From Campylobacterales bacterium (lineage in GTDB: Bacteria; Campylobacterota; Campylobacteria; Campylobacterales; Nitratiruptoraceae), in contig JALWZJ010000155.1 of the NCBI GenBank assembly GCA_027002625.1, positions 1 to 40,685 of the forward strand: DNA of 40,685 nucleotides, read 5' to 3'. The position numbers and the translations under genes were made by a program. Under the pieces are notes generated by a model. It saw nothing but the letters and a program-made list of their open reading frames with translations, had not been told where the DNA came from and did not search any database. This document shows, one piece after another, positions 1 through 8,351 of the stretch; position 1 is the stretch's first letter, and the number at the start of each line of letters is the position of its first letter.

Positions 1-34
1 TTTTTTGCTACAATTATACTAAAAAAAGGGCCGG
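1..34 (+). promoter_or_regulatory. Probable promoter and RBS of the LPS operon
   Basis: A T-run at 1-6 is followed by TACAAT (9-14), a good -10 hexamer in the T-rich setting typical of Campylobacterota sigma-70 promoters. A second candidate, TATACT, lies at 15-20. A purine-rich stretch, AAAAAAAGGG (21-30), precedes the TTG start at 36 and can serve as ribosome binding site. The -35 region would lie outside the window, so only half of the promoter can be judged. Confidence 0.4.
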
Positions 35-35
35 T

Positions 36-1016
36 TTGAAAATCGCACTGGTGCGCTTGAGTGCATTGGGAGATATCGTCCACTCCTCCATCGTTTTGCA
101 ATTTATCAAAAAGCACTACTCTCATGCCAAGCTCCACTGGATATGCGAGGAGAGTTTCGCCCCACTGCTACAAACCAGTCCACATCTCGACCACGTCCAT
201 CCCGTCGCTTTGAAAAAACTCAAAAAAAATCCCTCACTGACCCAAGTAAGACAGCTTATCGGCTCCTTGCCAAAGGTAGACCTGGCCATCGATCTGCAAG
301 GTCTCATCAAATCGGCACTGCTTGGCCTCTTTTTGGCCAAAAGGCGGGTGGGCCCGCAGATAGGATGTGCGAGGGAGTGGCCGGCCGCTTGGTTTTACAC
401 CGATCCGGTAGTGGTGCCTTGCGAAGCCAACGTGGCCGATCGCAGCCTCATCCCAGTCTCCAAAGCCTTGGGATTTTCCTACAGTCACGAAGAGATCTTG
501 GCCAAAGAGCCCTGCTTCGTCCCACAAAAGAGATACCCTCATCTCGATCGCCTGCTGGGCGAGCCCACCATCTTGCTTGTCCCCTCCTCCTCCCAACCTA
601 ACAAAAACTATCCGCCAAAACAATTCGCCCAAGTGGCAAAAGCTTTGGAGGGGCAAGTGCTGATCAGCTGGGGAAACGCAAAAGAAAAAGAGATAGCCCA
701 CCAGATCGCTCAGCAAAGCGGCGCTACAGTACTGCCAAAGCTGAGTCTCGATGAGCTCATCTACCTCATCTCCAAAACAGACCTGCTCATCGGTGGAGAT
801 ACGGGGCCCTCCCATCTGGCCTGGGCCCTCAATCGCCCCTCGTTGATCCTCTTTGGCTACACCACCCCAAATCTCATGGTCCAAACGCCAATCAACAAAG
901 CGATTGCCGCCAAAGAGGTTGATCCTTGTCGATGGGACAAGAGGGATGCGTGCATCAAAGAGATTTTGCCAGATGATATAATTGCACAAGCAAAGAAGTT
1001 ATTGGAGCGTAGATGA
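36..1016 (+). CDS. waaC: Lipopolysaccharide heptosyltransferase I (WaaC)
   Basis: This GT9-family enzyme transfers the first L-glycero-D-manno-heptose from ADP-heptose to Kdo of the inner LPS core, on the cytoplasmic face of the inner membrane. The protein has 326 residues, normal for the family. Seen in the sequence: the N-terminal MKIALVRLSALGDIVHS, the classic GT9 start with its G-D-(I/V) loop, and a C-terminal nucleotide-site segment (LLIGGDTGPSHLAWAL, then LILFGYTTP). The start is a TTG at 36 behind AAAAAAAGGG; no ATG fits the conserved N-terminus. It opens a plus-strand operon running to 11723 and overlaps the next gene by ATGA (1013-1016). Two copies of the palindrome TTGGCCAA lie inside it (333 and 498). 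WaaC is preferred over WaaF because a clear WaaF lies downstream. Confidence 0.9.
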   Translation: MKIALVRLSALGDIVHSSIVLQFIKKHYSHAKLHWICEESFAPLLQTSPHLDHVHPVALKKLKKNPSLTQVRQLIGSLPKVDLAIDLQGLIKSALLGLFLAKRRVGPQIGCAREWPAAWFYTDPVVVPCEANVADRSLIPVSKALGFSYSHEEILAKEPCFVPQKRYPHLDRLLGEPTILLVPSSSQPNKNYPPKQFAQVAKALEGQVLISWGNAKEKEIAHQIAQQSGATVLPKLSLDELIYLISKTDLLIGGDTGPSHLAWALNRPSLILFGYTTPNLMVQTPINKAIAAKEVDPCRWDKRDACIKEILPDDIIAQAKKLLERR

Positions 1017-2065
1017 AGATACTCATAACAGGGACGGCGGGATTTATAGGCTATGCCTTGGCCAAGCGGCTTTTGAAGCGAGGCGACGAGGTGATAGGGA
1101 TCGACAATATCAACGACTACTATGATCCCAAAGTGAAGTTTGGTCGCCTCAAGGAGCTTGGATTCGAAAAGGAGGATTTCGAGTTTGGCCAAAAATATGT
1201 GAGCCAAAAATATCCCAAGCACACCTTCTACCGAGTAAATCTCGAAGATAAAGAGGCTCTTTTTAAGATATTCGAGGCCGAAGAGCCCCAGCGTGTGTGC
1301 AATCTGGCGGCCCAAGCGGGGGTACGCTACTCTTTGACCAACCCAGACGCCTATATCCAGAGCAACATCGTAGGCTTTCTCAATATCCTCGAAGCCTGCC
1401 GCCATCACGGAGTCGAGCATCTATCCTACGCCAGCAGCTCCAGTGTCTATGGGCTCAACGAGCGGATGCCCTTTGGGGTGGAGGACAACGTGGACCATCC
1501 GGTCAGCCTCTACGCCGCCAGCAAAAAGTCCAACGAACTGATGGCCCACACCTACTCTCATCTTTACGACCTGCCCACTACGGGACTTCGCTTCTTTACC
1601 GTCTACGGCCCTTGGGGGCGGCCCGATATGGCGCTCTTTTTATTTACCAAAGCGATCCTCGAGGATCGACCCATCGACGTGTTCAATTACGGCAAGATGA
1701 AGCGAGACTTCACCTATATCGACGACATCGTCGAGGGAGTGGTGCGAGTGATCGACCATCCACCTACCTCCGATCCATGCTGGAGCGGGCGCAGACCAAA
1801 TCCCGCCAGTTCCAAAGCTCCCTATAGAGTCTACAACATCGGCAACGGCTCGCCTGTGGAGCTGATGGATTTCATCGAAGCAATCGAAAAGGCCCTTGGT
1901 AAAGAGGCCAAGAAAAATCTCCTTCCCTTGCAGCCGGGGGACGTACCGGCCACCTGGGCCGATACCAGCGCACTGGAGCGAGACTTTGGCTACACCCCCT
2001 CCACTCCTATCGAGGAGGGAGTAAAAAAATTTATCGAGTGGTACCGAAGCTTTTATGGAGTATAA
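1013..2065 (+). CDS. NAD-dependent epimerase, UDP-glucuronate 4-epimerase type
   Basis: Extended short-chain dehydrogenase/epimerase of 350 residues. The Rossmann glycine motif GTAGFIG is at residues 7-13, SSSSVYG at about 141-147, and the catalytic Tyr-x3-Lys pair is Y167/K171 (in SLYAASKKS). The IDNINDYYDPKVK segment after the second strand, and the overall length, resemble the family that interconverts UDP-glucuronate and UDP-galacturonate in many LPS and capsule loci. Substrate specificity cannot be read with certainty from the sequence; UDP-glucose 4-epimerase is the main alternative. It is coupled to waaC by ATGA and overlaps the acyltransferase gene by 11 bases. Its place among LPS genes suggests it supplies a nucleotide sugar for the core or for lipid A decoration. 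Confidence 0.8.
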   Translation: MKILITGTAGFIGYALAKRLLKRGDEVIGIDNINDYYDPKVKFGRLKELGFEKEDFEFGQKYVSQKYPKHTFYRVNLEDKEALFKIFEAEEPQRVCNLAAQAGVRYSLTNPDAYIQSNIVGFLNILEACRHHGVEHLSYASSSSVYGLNERMPFGVEDNVDHPVSLYAASKKSNELMAHTYSHLYDLPTTGLRFFTVYGPWGRPDMALFLFTKAILEDRPIDVFNYGKMKRDFTYIDDIVEGVVRVIDHPPTSDPCWSGRRPNPASSKAPYRVYNIGNGSPVELMDFIEAIEKALGKEAKKNLLPLQPGDVPATWADTSALERDFGYTPSTPIEEGVKKFIEWYRSFYGV

Positions 2066-2945
2066 AGATCGCCTCTATGTAGCTCTCTTTGGAGCCTTCG
2101 CCACACTTGTCAAAAAAACACCCCTTCCTATCCAAGAGGCGATCACCAAGGCTCTCGCCTCTTTGGCCTACCTGCTCGATAGCAAGCACAAAAAAGTGGC
2201 GATGAGCAATATCCAAGCCACCTTGAAGCTTCCAAAAAAAGAGGCCAAAAGACTCACCAAACAGGTTTACCACAATCTCGCTTTTTTGCTCAAAGATTTC
2301 GTCCTCAACCAAAACACCACCAAAGAGGCGATTTTGGCCAAAGTCGATTTCAAGGGTGAAGAGATACTCCACAAAGCGCTACAAAGCGGCAAGCCTATCC
2401 TTTTTATGGGATCGCACTACGGCAATTGGGAGCTGATCCCCCTGGCACTGGCGGCAAAGTTCGATCTACCCATCAGCGTGGTGGGCAAGCCCCTACCAAG
2501 CAAGGCGATGGACGAGATCCTCAGAGCCAACAGAGAGCAGTTCGATATAGAGCTGATAAAGAAGCGACGGGCTATGCGAAAGATCTTTCACGCCATCTCC
2601 AAAGGGCGAGCTATCGGAATACTCGTAGATCAGCACACCACCGATCGAGAAGGGATAGAGGTGGAGTTTTTGGGACTGCCCGCTATGCACACGCCAGTGC
2701 TCTCGCTACTGAGCCGCCGCTACGAGGCGCCCATCATCCCCATCTTCATCACCACCGAAGATCACCGCCACTACACTATCCACTTCCACCAGCCGATCCA
2801 GCCACTACGCACAAGCGACGAAAAGAGCGATATCCGGCAACTCACCCAGGCCCAAGCCGACGTTTTGGCCAAAATGGTTCAAAACAGGCCCCAAGAGTGG
2901 TTTTGGCTCCACAAGCGGTGGAAAAAGGCGATTCAATATGATTGA
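2055..2945 (+). CDS. lpxL: Lipid A biosynthesis late acyltransferase (LpxL/HtrB family)
   Basis: Adds a secondary acyl chain to Kdo2-lipid IVA at the inner membrane. The 296-residue protein has the family signature H-x4-E: H121 and E126 in MGSHYGNWE. This is followed by the usual VGKPL, GILVDQH and FLGLPAMHTPV blocks. The N-terminal part (about residues 8-45) is hydrophobic and probably sits on the membrane. The ATG at 2055 has only a weak ribosome binding site and overlaps the epimerase by 11 bases, so translational coupling is likely. The neighbouring heptosyltransferase and glycosyltransferase genes fit; Campylobacter has htrB in the same place beside waaC. The chain added cannot be told from the sequence. 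Confidence 0.88.
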   Translation: MEYKDRLYVALFGAFATLVKKTPLPIQEAITKALASLAYLLDSKHKKVAMSNIQATLKLPKKEAKRLTKQVYHNLAFLLKDFVLNQNTTKEAILAKVDFKGEEILHKALQSGKPILFMGSHYGNWELIPLALAAKFDLPISVVGKPLPSKAMDEILRANREQFDIELIKKRRAMRKIFHAISKGRAIGILVDQHTTDREGIEVEFLGLPAMHTPVLSLLSRRYEAPIIPIFITTEDHRHYTIHFHQPIQPLRTSDEKSDIRQLTQAQADVLAKMVQNRPQEWFWLHKRWKKAIQYD

Positions 2946-3663
2946 GCATATTAGCGCGGTGATGATCACCAAAGACGCCGAGGCTCATCTACAAGAGTCC
3001 TTGGAGAGTCTAAGAGATTTCAAAGAGGTGATCGTATACGATACGGGCTCGCAAGATCAAACTCTTAAAATCGCCCAAAAATTTCCAAACGTCACCATCC
3101 ATCAAGGCCCTTTCATAGGCTTTGGTCCCACCAAAAACGAAGCCGCCTCCTTGGCCTCGAATGATTGGATTTTTTCTATCGACAGCGACGAAGTGGTGAC
3201 GCCCGAGCTTCTTACAACCCTCCAAACTCTCTCGCTTCAATCACAAAAAGTCTACGCCATCCGCCGCCAAAATCTCTTCCTTGGCCGCCCTATCCGTCAT
3301 GGCAGCTGGGGGAGTGATTGGGTCAAGCGGCTCTACAACCGCTCCTTTACTCGCTTCAGTGACGCCCAGGTCCACGAGAGCATCATCGGTGAGGATATAC
3401 AAAAAATCCCTGGCCACCTCCTTCACTACGCCGTAGACGAGGTACAAGACTTTTTGCTCAAAGCGGCCAGATACTCCAAGCTCCAACGCCAAAAGCCAAA
3501 AGCGTTGCACCCGGCTCTCGCCTTTTGGCGAGGCGTTTGGGCCTTTTTTCGCAGCTACGTGCTCAAAGGGGGGTTCTTGGACGGAGGTGCTGGCCTCGTC
3601 ATCGCCGTGGGAGAGTTCAACGGGGTCTTTTTCAAATATATCGACGGGTACTACAAAAAATGA
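2938..3663 (+). CDS. Family 2 glycosyltransferase, WaaE/KdtX-like
   Basis: A 241-residue GT2 (GT-A fold) enzyme. The start ISAVMITKDAEAHLQESLESL, the segment VIVYDTGSQDQTLKIA and the metal/nucleotide motif FSIDSDEVV (the DxD equivalent) are all visible. The C-terminal part, with RRQNLFLGRPIRHGSWG and VHESI, matches the LPS-core subgroup often named WaaE or KdtX, which puts glucose or a similar sugar on inner-core heptose. No membrane helices like those of dolichol-phosphate-mannose synthases are evident, which argues against a polyprenyl-phosphate sugar synthase. The ATG at 2938 overlaps the acyltransferase by 8 bases, and the stop overlaps the next start as ATGA (3660-3663). Acceptor and donor sugars are not known. 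Confidence 0.8.
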   Translation: MIEHISAVMITKDAEAHLQESLESLRDFKEVIVYDTGSQDQTLKIAQKFPNVTIHQGPFIGFGPTKNEAASLASNDWIFSIDSDEVVTPELLTTLQTLSLQSQKVYAIRRQNLFLGRPIRHGSWGSDWVKRLYNRSFTRFSDAQVHESIIGEDIQKIPGHLLHYAVDEVQDFLLKAARYSKLQRQKPKALHPALAFWRGVWAFFRSYVLKGGFLDGGAGLVIAVGEFNGVFFKYIDGYYKK

Positions 3664-4658
3664 TCTGCCATATCAATCTGGCCAAAAGCTTTCGAGGAGG
3701 GGAGCGCCAGACCGCCTTGCTCATCAACGCTCTTTCTATGGAGCAAAAAGCGATCCTACGACGAGGCAGCCCCCTCAAAGCCCATATCCAAAAGGCTAAA
3801 GTCCAAGAGATCTCCAAACCCTTTTGGCTTCATTTGCCAAGCCTCAAGTCCTGCCATCTCATCCATGCCCATGAGGCCAAGGGGGCGCAGTTGGCGTTTT
3901 TGGCCCATCTGCTCTATGGCACCCCCTATGTAGTAACTCGTCGGGTGCTTTTTGACATCAAACAAAATCCCTTCACCCAGGCAATCTACGCCAAAGCCGC
4001 CGCCATCATCGCAATATCTAACGCCGTGGCCGAACAAGTACGGCACCAGACGAAGGCCAAAAATATCCATATCGTCCCTTCGGCTCTGACACCCCTTTGC
4101 ACCACTCCCGAGCTTACCAGGCTCAAAGAGCGCTTCAAGGATCGCTTCGTGGTACTCAATATCGCCGCACTCAAAGAGAGCGACAAAGGGCAGCTCGATA
4201 TCCTCCAAGCGGCCAAAGAGATGCCGGATGTCACCTTCGTGCTCGTAGGCACTGGGCCGGATGAAGCGATGCTCAAATCAAAAGCCCCATCCAACGTGAT
4301 CTTCGAGGGGTTTCGCTCCAACATAGCCGACTATCTTGCCATAGCCGATATCTTCCTCTTCCCCTCCCGCACCGAAGGTCTTGGATCGATCTTACTTGAC
4401 GCGATGGCTGCAGGCAGACCGATCATCACCAGACCCGTTGGCGGGATCGTAGATCTGGTGGATGAAAGCTGTGCTTTGTTTGCTCATACGCCCAAGCAAA
4501 TCGTGGAGGCTATCAAAAAATTGCGTCACGACCCCTCTTTGGCCAAAAGATTGGGTCAGGAGGCCAAAAGGCGTGCTTCAAAGTACAAAATCGAACGGCT
4601 GACACCTACAATAGAGCGAATCTATCAAAGGATCTTGGATGAAAATCTTGCACACTGA
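3660..4658 (+). CDS. Family 4 glycosyltransferase (GT-B)
   Basis: A 332-residue GT4-type glycosyltransferase. The N-terminus NLAKSFRGGERQTALLINAL carries the acceptor-side glycine loop. The C-terminal Rossmann domain has LNIAALKESDKGQLDILQAA, FEGFRSNIADYLAIADIFLFPS and RTEGLGSILLDAMAAGRPIIT. The usual E-x7-E pair is E-x7-D here (EGLGSILLD). The reading frame is open upstream of 3660, but homology begins at MICHINLAK. That ATG overlaps the previous stop as ATGA, so 3660 is taken as the start. It probably adds an outer-core or inner-core side-chain sugar; the sugar is unknown. It overlaps the following, related GT4 gene by 20 bases, and the two may work in sequence. Confidence 0.82.
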   Translation: MICHINLAKSFRGGERQTALLINALSMEQKAILRRGSPLKAHIQKAKVQEISKPFWLHLPSLKSCHLIHAHEAKGAQLAFLAHLLYGTPYVVTRRVLFDIKQNPFTQAIYAKAAAIIAISNAVAEQVRHQTKAKNIHIVPSALTPLCTTPELTRLKERFKDRFVVLNIAALKESDKGQLDILQAAKEMPDVTFVLVGTGPDEAMLKSKAPSNVIFEGFRSNIADYLAIADIFLFPSRTEGLGSILLDAMAAGRPIITRPVGGIVDLVDESCALFAHTPKQIVEAIKKLRHDPSLAKRLGQEAKRRASKYKIERLTPTIERIYQRILDENLAH

Positions 4659-5670
4659 GTGGATGCGTAGCATTGGCGGCCAGGCCAAACGGGTCTTGCA
4701 AGAGCTGCTGGCCATCAAATCCTTTGGCTGGGAGCCGATGCTGGCGACTTCCACAGAGTCGTGGATAGCCAAAGCGGCCAAAAAAGAGGGGATTGAAGTG
4801 ATTCCAATGGAGTTCAAAGGTGCTTTGGATATCGCCTCTGCGTGGCGTCTTGTACGTCTTGTCAAGAAGCGAAATATCGACGTGATCCACTCCCACAGCT
4901 CCAAAGATAGCTACCCCGCAGCCTACGCCGCCAAGCTCACCGGCACCAAGCTGGTGCGCACCCGCCATATGGATCTGACCAAAAAGCCGGGACTGCTTTA
5001 CCATCTGCCCGACGCCATCATCACCACCGGCTCCAAGATCAAAAAGGAGCTCCAAACCTACGGAGTCACCAAACCCATCTACTCCCTCCCCTCCTATCCA
5101 GATGCAAAGGAGTTTCGTCCAGATACCGCTTTACGCCAAGAGTTTCGACAAAAATATGGACTCCAAGGGGTAGTGGTAGGGGCGCTGACTGGTCTTAAGC
5201 GTGACAAACGCCCCCATCTGCTGATCGAAGCTCTCAAGGATAGCGAAGCTATGCTGCTGATCGCTGGCGTGAGCAACGACGAGGAGTATTTTGGCCAAAT
5301 TAGCGAGCTGATCAAAGGGCATGAGAATATCAGATTTATCGGTTATGTTGATCCCAAAGCCTTCCTCAATGCCATCGACATCTACGCCTGCCCCTCCAAA
5401 AAAGAGGGAGTCCCCCAGTCCATCATGCAAGCGATGCTCTGTGCCAAGCCGGTGGTGAGTATGGATGTGGGAGGCATCGCCGATCTGAGTATCGATAACA
5501 ATCTTTTATTGGCCAAAAAAGAAGAGGAGTTCGCTTCTTTGCTTCATCGACTCGTAGAGGATGAAGATCTTCGCCGCTCTTTGGGAGAGAAAAACTACCA
5601 AACGGCCACACAACATTTCACCTACGAGCATTTCAAAAAGAGGCTACGCCATGTCTACGAGAGTTTCTAA
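4639..5670 (+). CDS. Family 4 glycosyltransferase (GT-B), second copy
   Basis: A 343-residue GT4 enzyme, distinct from its upstream neighbour. It has MRSIGGQAKRVLQELLAIKS at the N-terminus, IDVIHSHSSKDSYPAAYAAKL in the first domain, and VVGALTGLKRDKRPHLLIEAL plus FIGYVDPKAFLNAIDIYACPS in the second. The nucleotide-sugar motif reads KKEGVPQSIMQAMLCAKPVV, so the second acid of E-x7-E is replaced by Gln. The ATG at 4639 has AAAGGA at 4625-4630. It overlaps the upstream gene by 20 bases and the downstream membrane protein by 20. It is predicted to be cytoplasmic and to act on the growing LPS core; the sugar is not identifiable. Confidence 0.82.
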   Translation: MKILHTEWMRSIGGQAKRVLQELLAIKSFGWEPMLATSTESWIAKAAKKEGIEVIPMEFKGALDIASAWRLVRLVKKRNIDVIHSHSSKDSYPAAYAAKLTGTKLVRTRHMDLTKKPGLLYHLPDAIITTGSKIKKELQTYGVTKPIYSLPSYPDAKEFRPDTALRQEFRQKYGLQGVVVGALTGLKRDKRPHLLIEALKDSEAMLLIAGVSNDEEYFGQISELIKGHENIRFIGYVDPKAFLNAIDIYACPSKKEGVPQSIMQAMLCAKPVVSMDVGGIADLSIDNNLLLAKKEEEFASLLHRLVEDEDLRRSLGEKNYQTATQHFTYEHFKKRLRHVYESF

Positions 5671-6901
5671 AGTTTTTTGGATCCTGGCCGGCTATTTTGT
5701 GCTCCTTGGCTTCATCAAGCTCTTTGGCTCACTGGAGTATGACGACGCCGAGCAGGCACTCATCTCCACACACCTCGCTCTTGGCTACTCCAACGCCCAG
5801 CCACCACTCTACAACTGGCTGCAGTGGCTGTTTTTCGAGCTTTTTGGCCACTCAAAAGCCGCTATCGTGTTTTTAAAGCATCTTTTGCTTTTTGGCATCT
5901 ATCTTGCTATCTACGCTTTGGCCAAGGAGCTCGGCGCCAGCCAGAGCAAAGCTTTGATGGCTCTTTTTCTTAGTCTCTTGCTGCCCCAGCTGCTGTGGCA
6001 AAGCGAGCTGATGCTCACCCACTCGGTCCTGGCTACTCTTTGTGGAGTGCTTTTCTTTTGGATCGTGGCCAAAATCTACAAAAAACCCTCCTATCGACTG
6101 GCTCTCCTGCTTGGAGCCGTCAGTGCCGCTGGATTTTTGGCCAAATACTCTTTTGTTTTGCTGATTTTTGCCTTTTTGCTTTTGTGGCTCGCGGACAACG
6201 AGCTTCGAGCCCGCTTCAAAGTAGCGTATCTGCTGCTGAGCTTCCTCACTTTTTTGTTCCTTGGCACTCCCCATCTTTTATGGGTAGCGCAGCATTGGCA
6301 AGAGGTGACCCACGCCACTTTGGCCAAAACGATTCACCATAAAAATGGCTTGATAGAACTCCTTAAAAGCATTGTGCTCTTTTTGACTCCTTTGTGGATC
6401 GCCTGGATCTTCGTGGTGCGATCTTGGCCAAACAGACTGGAGCGACGACTGCTAACGATGGAGGGGATCGTGCTGGCTCTTTTGGTGCTGCTGGTGATAT
6501 TGGGATTGGCCGATAGTTTCAAGGAGCGCTGGCTCTTGCCCTTTTTTACTCCATTGCCAGCACTTTTGGCCTCCACCTACGAGGAGCGCTATCTGCCCAA
6601 GCTACAAATCCTCGGCTACGCCCTTTTGGTAGGGATGCTGCTCTTTTTCATTGTGCGCATCTTCTTCCCACCTCGCCCCACCAACTCCAATCTGCCAATC
6701 CAGCAACTCGCCCAAATCCTCAAGCCCCAAAAGATCCAAAGCTCCAATCTGGTACTTAGGGGCAACTTCGCCCTCTACCTCGATCCAAACGGCAAACGCT
6801 ACCAAATATCCTCCAAGCCAAAAGCGGGATACGCCAAAATCTGCCTACCCTATCTGCATAGCCACAAAGAGTTTTGTCTATACTACAAGGAGATAAAGTG
6901 A
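5651..6901 (+). CDS. Polytopic glycosyltransferase of the PMT/ArnT (GT39/GT83-like) superfamily
   Basis: A 416-residue membrane protein with about ten hydrophobic segments. The first periplasmic loop, GSLEYDDAEQALISTHLALGYSNAQPPLYNWL, has the acidic D-D/E pair and the QPPLYNW block typical of lipid-linked-sugar transferases of the PMT_2/ArnT group. Such enzymes take a sugar from polyprenyl phosphate and attach it to lipid A, LPS core or protein on the periplasmic side. The ATG at 5651 follows AAAGAGG; the frame is open upstream but those codons lie within the previous gene. It ends in GTGA overlap with waaF. A second protein of this superfamily is encoded at 8344-9846, so two different transfers are likely. 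Confidence 0.75.
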   Translation: MSTRVSKVFWILAGYFVLLGFIKLFGSLEYDDAEQALISTHLALGYSNAQPPLYNWLQWLFFELFGHSKAAIVFLKHLLLFGIYLAIYALAKELGASQSKALMALFLSLLLPQLLWQSELMLTHSVLATLCGVLFFWIVAKIYKKPSYRLALLLGAVSAAGFLAKYSFVLLIFAFLLLWLADNELRARFKVAYLLLSFLTFLFLGTPHLLWVAQHWQEVTHATLAKTIHHKNGLIELLKSIVLFLTPLWIAWIFVVRSWPNRLERRLLTMEGIVLALLVLLVILGLADSFKERWLLPFFTPLPALLASTYEERYLPKLQILGYALLVGMLLFFIVRIFFPPRPTNSNLPIQQLAQILKPQKIQSSNLVLRGNFALYLDPNGKRYQISSKPKAGYAKICLPYLHSHKEFCLYYKEIK

Positions 6902-7797
6902 AAGTGATGGTAGAGCTGCCCACATGGCTGGGTGATACGGTGATGGCCACAGAGGCACTGGAGCATATCTGCCAAAAGGCCGAGGAGGTGGTGCTGGTGG
7001 GCTCACCAGTAGCCACTCAGGCGGTCCAAAACTTTCCGAAAGTAAGCGAAGTTTTCGTCGATACCAAAAAATATCGCCCCCTCTCCACCCTCGCTTTGGC
7101 CAAAAAAATAGGCCGAGCGGACCTTACCATCTCCTTTCGTAGCCATATCTTTTCCAAGCTGCTGGTAAGGCTCGTTGGCAAAAGAGGCTTTTGGTACGAC
7201 AAAAAGCGCTTTGGTGGCCATCAAGTGCAGATGTATCATCAATTCGTAGAGACCGCTTTTGGCCAAACACTCCCCTTTGGTCAGGTTAAGCTCTACTATC
7301 CCCCCACCACGTACGCCAAACCCACCATCGGGATCAACCCTGGCGCCACCTATGGTGATGCCAAGCGGTGGTATCCCGAGTATTTCGCTCAGGTAATCGA
7401 GGAGCTGGGGCCAAAGTACGACTATATCATTTTCGGCGGCCCCGGCGAAGAGGCGATCGCCAAAGCGATCGAGGAGAAAGTATCCTTTGGTGTCAACAAT
7501 CTGGCGGGCAAGACCACTATCCCTCAGCTGATCAGCCATATCGCGGGACTCCATGCCTTTTTGACCAACGACAGTGGCCCCATGCACGTAGCGGCGGCTT
7601 ACGATGTACCCACCATAGCTCTCTTTGGCCCCACCAACGCGACCAAAACCTCGCCCTTTAGCCAAAAAGCGCAGATCGTGCGCATCGATATGGAGTGCGC
7701 TCCTTGTATGAAGCGCACCTGCCCCCTCAAACACCACAAATGCATGAAAGAGCTCACCCCACAGCTCGTGGTACAAAAACTCAAGGAGATTATATGA
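6898..7797 (+). CDS. waaF: ADP-heptose:LPS heptosyltransferase II (WaaF)
   Basis: GT9 enzyme adding the second heptose of the inner core. The start VKVMVELPTWLGDTVMATEAL is the WaaF form (P-T-W-L-G-D) of the family loop. The C-terminal site is FLTNDSGPMHVAAAYDVPTIALFGPTNATKTSPF, and the terminal Cys-rich block (CAPCMKRTCPLKHHKCM) is typical of WaaF. A GTG at 6898 is chosen: AAGGAGA lies just upstream, it forms GTGA with the previous stop, and it fits the conserved N-terminus. A TTG at 6874 and an ATG at 6907 are possible but less good. The length is then 299 residues. It is coupled to the PAP2 gene by ATGA (7794-7797). Together with waaC and the gmhB-hldD-hldE-gmhA set it completes inner-core heptosylation. 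Confidence 0.9.
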   Translation: MKVMVELPTWLGDTVMATEALEHICQKAEEVVLVGSPVATQAVQNFPKVSEVFVDTKKYRPLSTLALAKKIGRADLTISFRSHIFSKLLVRLVGKRGFWYDKKRFGGHQVQMYHQFVETAFGQTLPFGQVKLYYPPTTYAKPTIGINPGATYGDAKRWYPEYFAQVIEELGPKYDYIIFGGPGEEAIAKAIEEKVSFGVNNLAGKTTIPQLISHIAGLHAFLTNDSGPMHVAAAYDVPTIALFGPTNATKTSPFSQKAQIVRIDMECAPCMKRTCPLKHHKCMKELTPQLVVQKLKEII

Positions 7798-8351
7798 GAT
7801 GGCTACTGCTTCTACCCCTTGTGGTACTGGCGCTCTTTTTTGTCGATCTTGATGTGGCGAGCTTTTTTTGTCACCACAAGATCGCTCTATTCAAACTCAT
7901 CACCCATCTTGGCAACGCGGCTCCCTATCTCCTCGCTGGACTTGGGGCCTATCTCTACTATCGAAGTCGCAAGCCTCTTTGGGCAAAAAAGGGGCTTTAT
8001 CTTTTTTTGAGCGTACTGCTCTCCGGTATCCTCACCACGCTACTCAAGATCCTCATCGGCCGTCCCAGACCCAAGATCTTTTTCGAGCACCATCTGTGGC
8101 AGCCCCAGTGGCTGGAGTTCAAAGCCTCCTTTTGGTCGATGCCATCTGGCCACACCACCACGGCATTCGCAGCTGGCGTAGCTCTTGGGTACATTTTTCC
8201 AAGATATCGGCTGCTCTTTTGGATCATGGCCGCTTTGGTGGGGCTTAGCCGTATAGCTCTTTGCAAGCACTACCCAAGCGACGTGGTAGTAGCGGCCTTT
8301 ATCGGATCGGCGGTGGCGTGGTATCTGCACAAAAGGATGGGCGTTGAATAA
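7794..8351 (+). CDS. PAP2-family membrane phosphatase
   Basis: A 185-residue membrane protein with the three PAP2 (type 2 phosphatidic acid phosphatase) motifs in order: KILIGRPRPK (K-x6-RP), SMPSGHTTTAFA (PSGH) and SRIALCKHYPSDVVVA (SR-x5-H-x3-D). The catalytic histidines face the periplasm in this family. About five hydrophobic segments are visible. In an LPS operon the likely substrates are lipid A phosphates (as for LpxE/LpxF) or undecaprenyl pyrophosphate; the sequence alone does not decide. The frame is open upstream, but the ATG at 7794 forms ATGA with the waaF stop. The next gene is an ArnT-like transferase, which suggests removal of a phosphate and then addition of a sugar on the periplasmic side (inference). 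Confidence 0.85.
   Translation: MRWLLLLPLVVLALFFVDLDVASFFCHHKIALFKLITHLGNAAPYLLAGLGAYLYYRSRKPLWAKKGLYLFLSVLLSGILTTLLKILIGRPRPKIFFEHHLWQPQWLEFKASFWSMPSGHTTTAFAAGVALGYIFPRYRLLFWIMAALVGLSRIALCKHYPSDVVVAAFIGSAVAWYLHKRMGVE

Noticed and set aside
234-989. Long open frame on the minus strand inside waaC, and similar long antisense frames in mfd, leuS, dnaX and waaF
   Set aside because: They lie opposite strongly supported genes, have unlikely residue composition and no ribosome binding sites; they come from the codon bias of the real gene.
6874-6897. TTG at 6874 as the start of waaF
   Set aside because: The added residues are not part of the conserved WaaF N-terminus, and the GTG at 6898 has an SD and forms the GTGA overlap seen in neighbouring genes.
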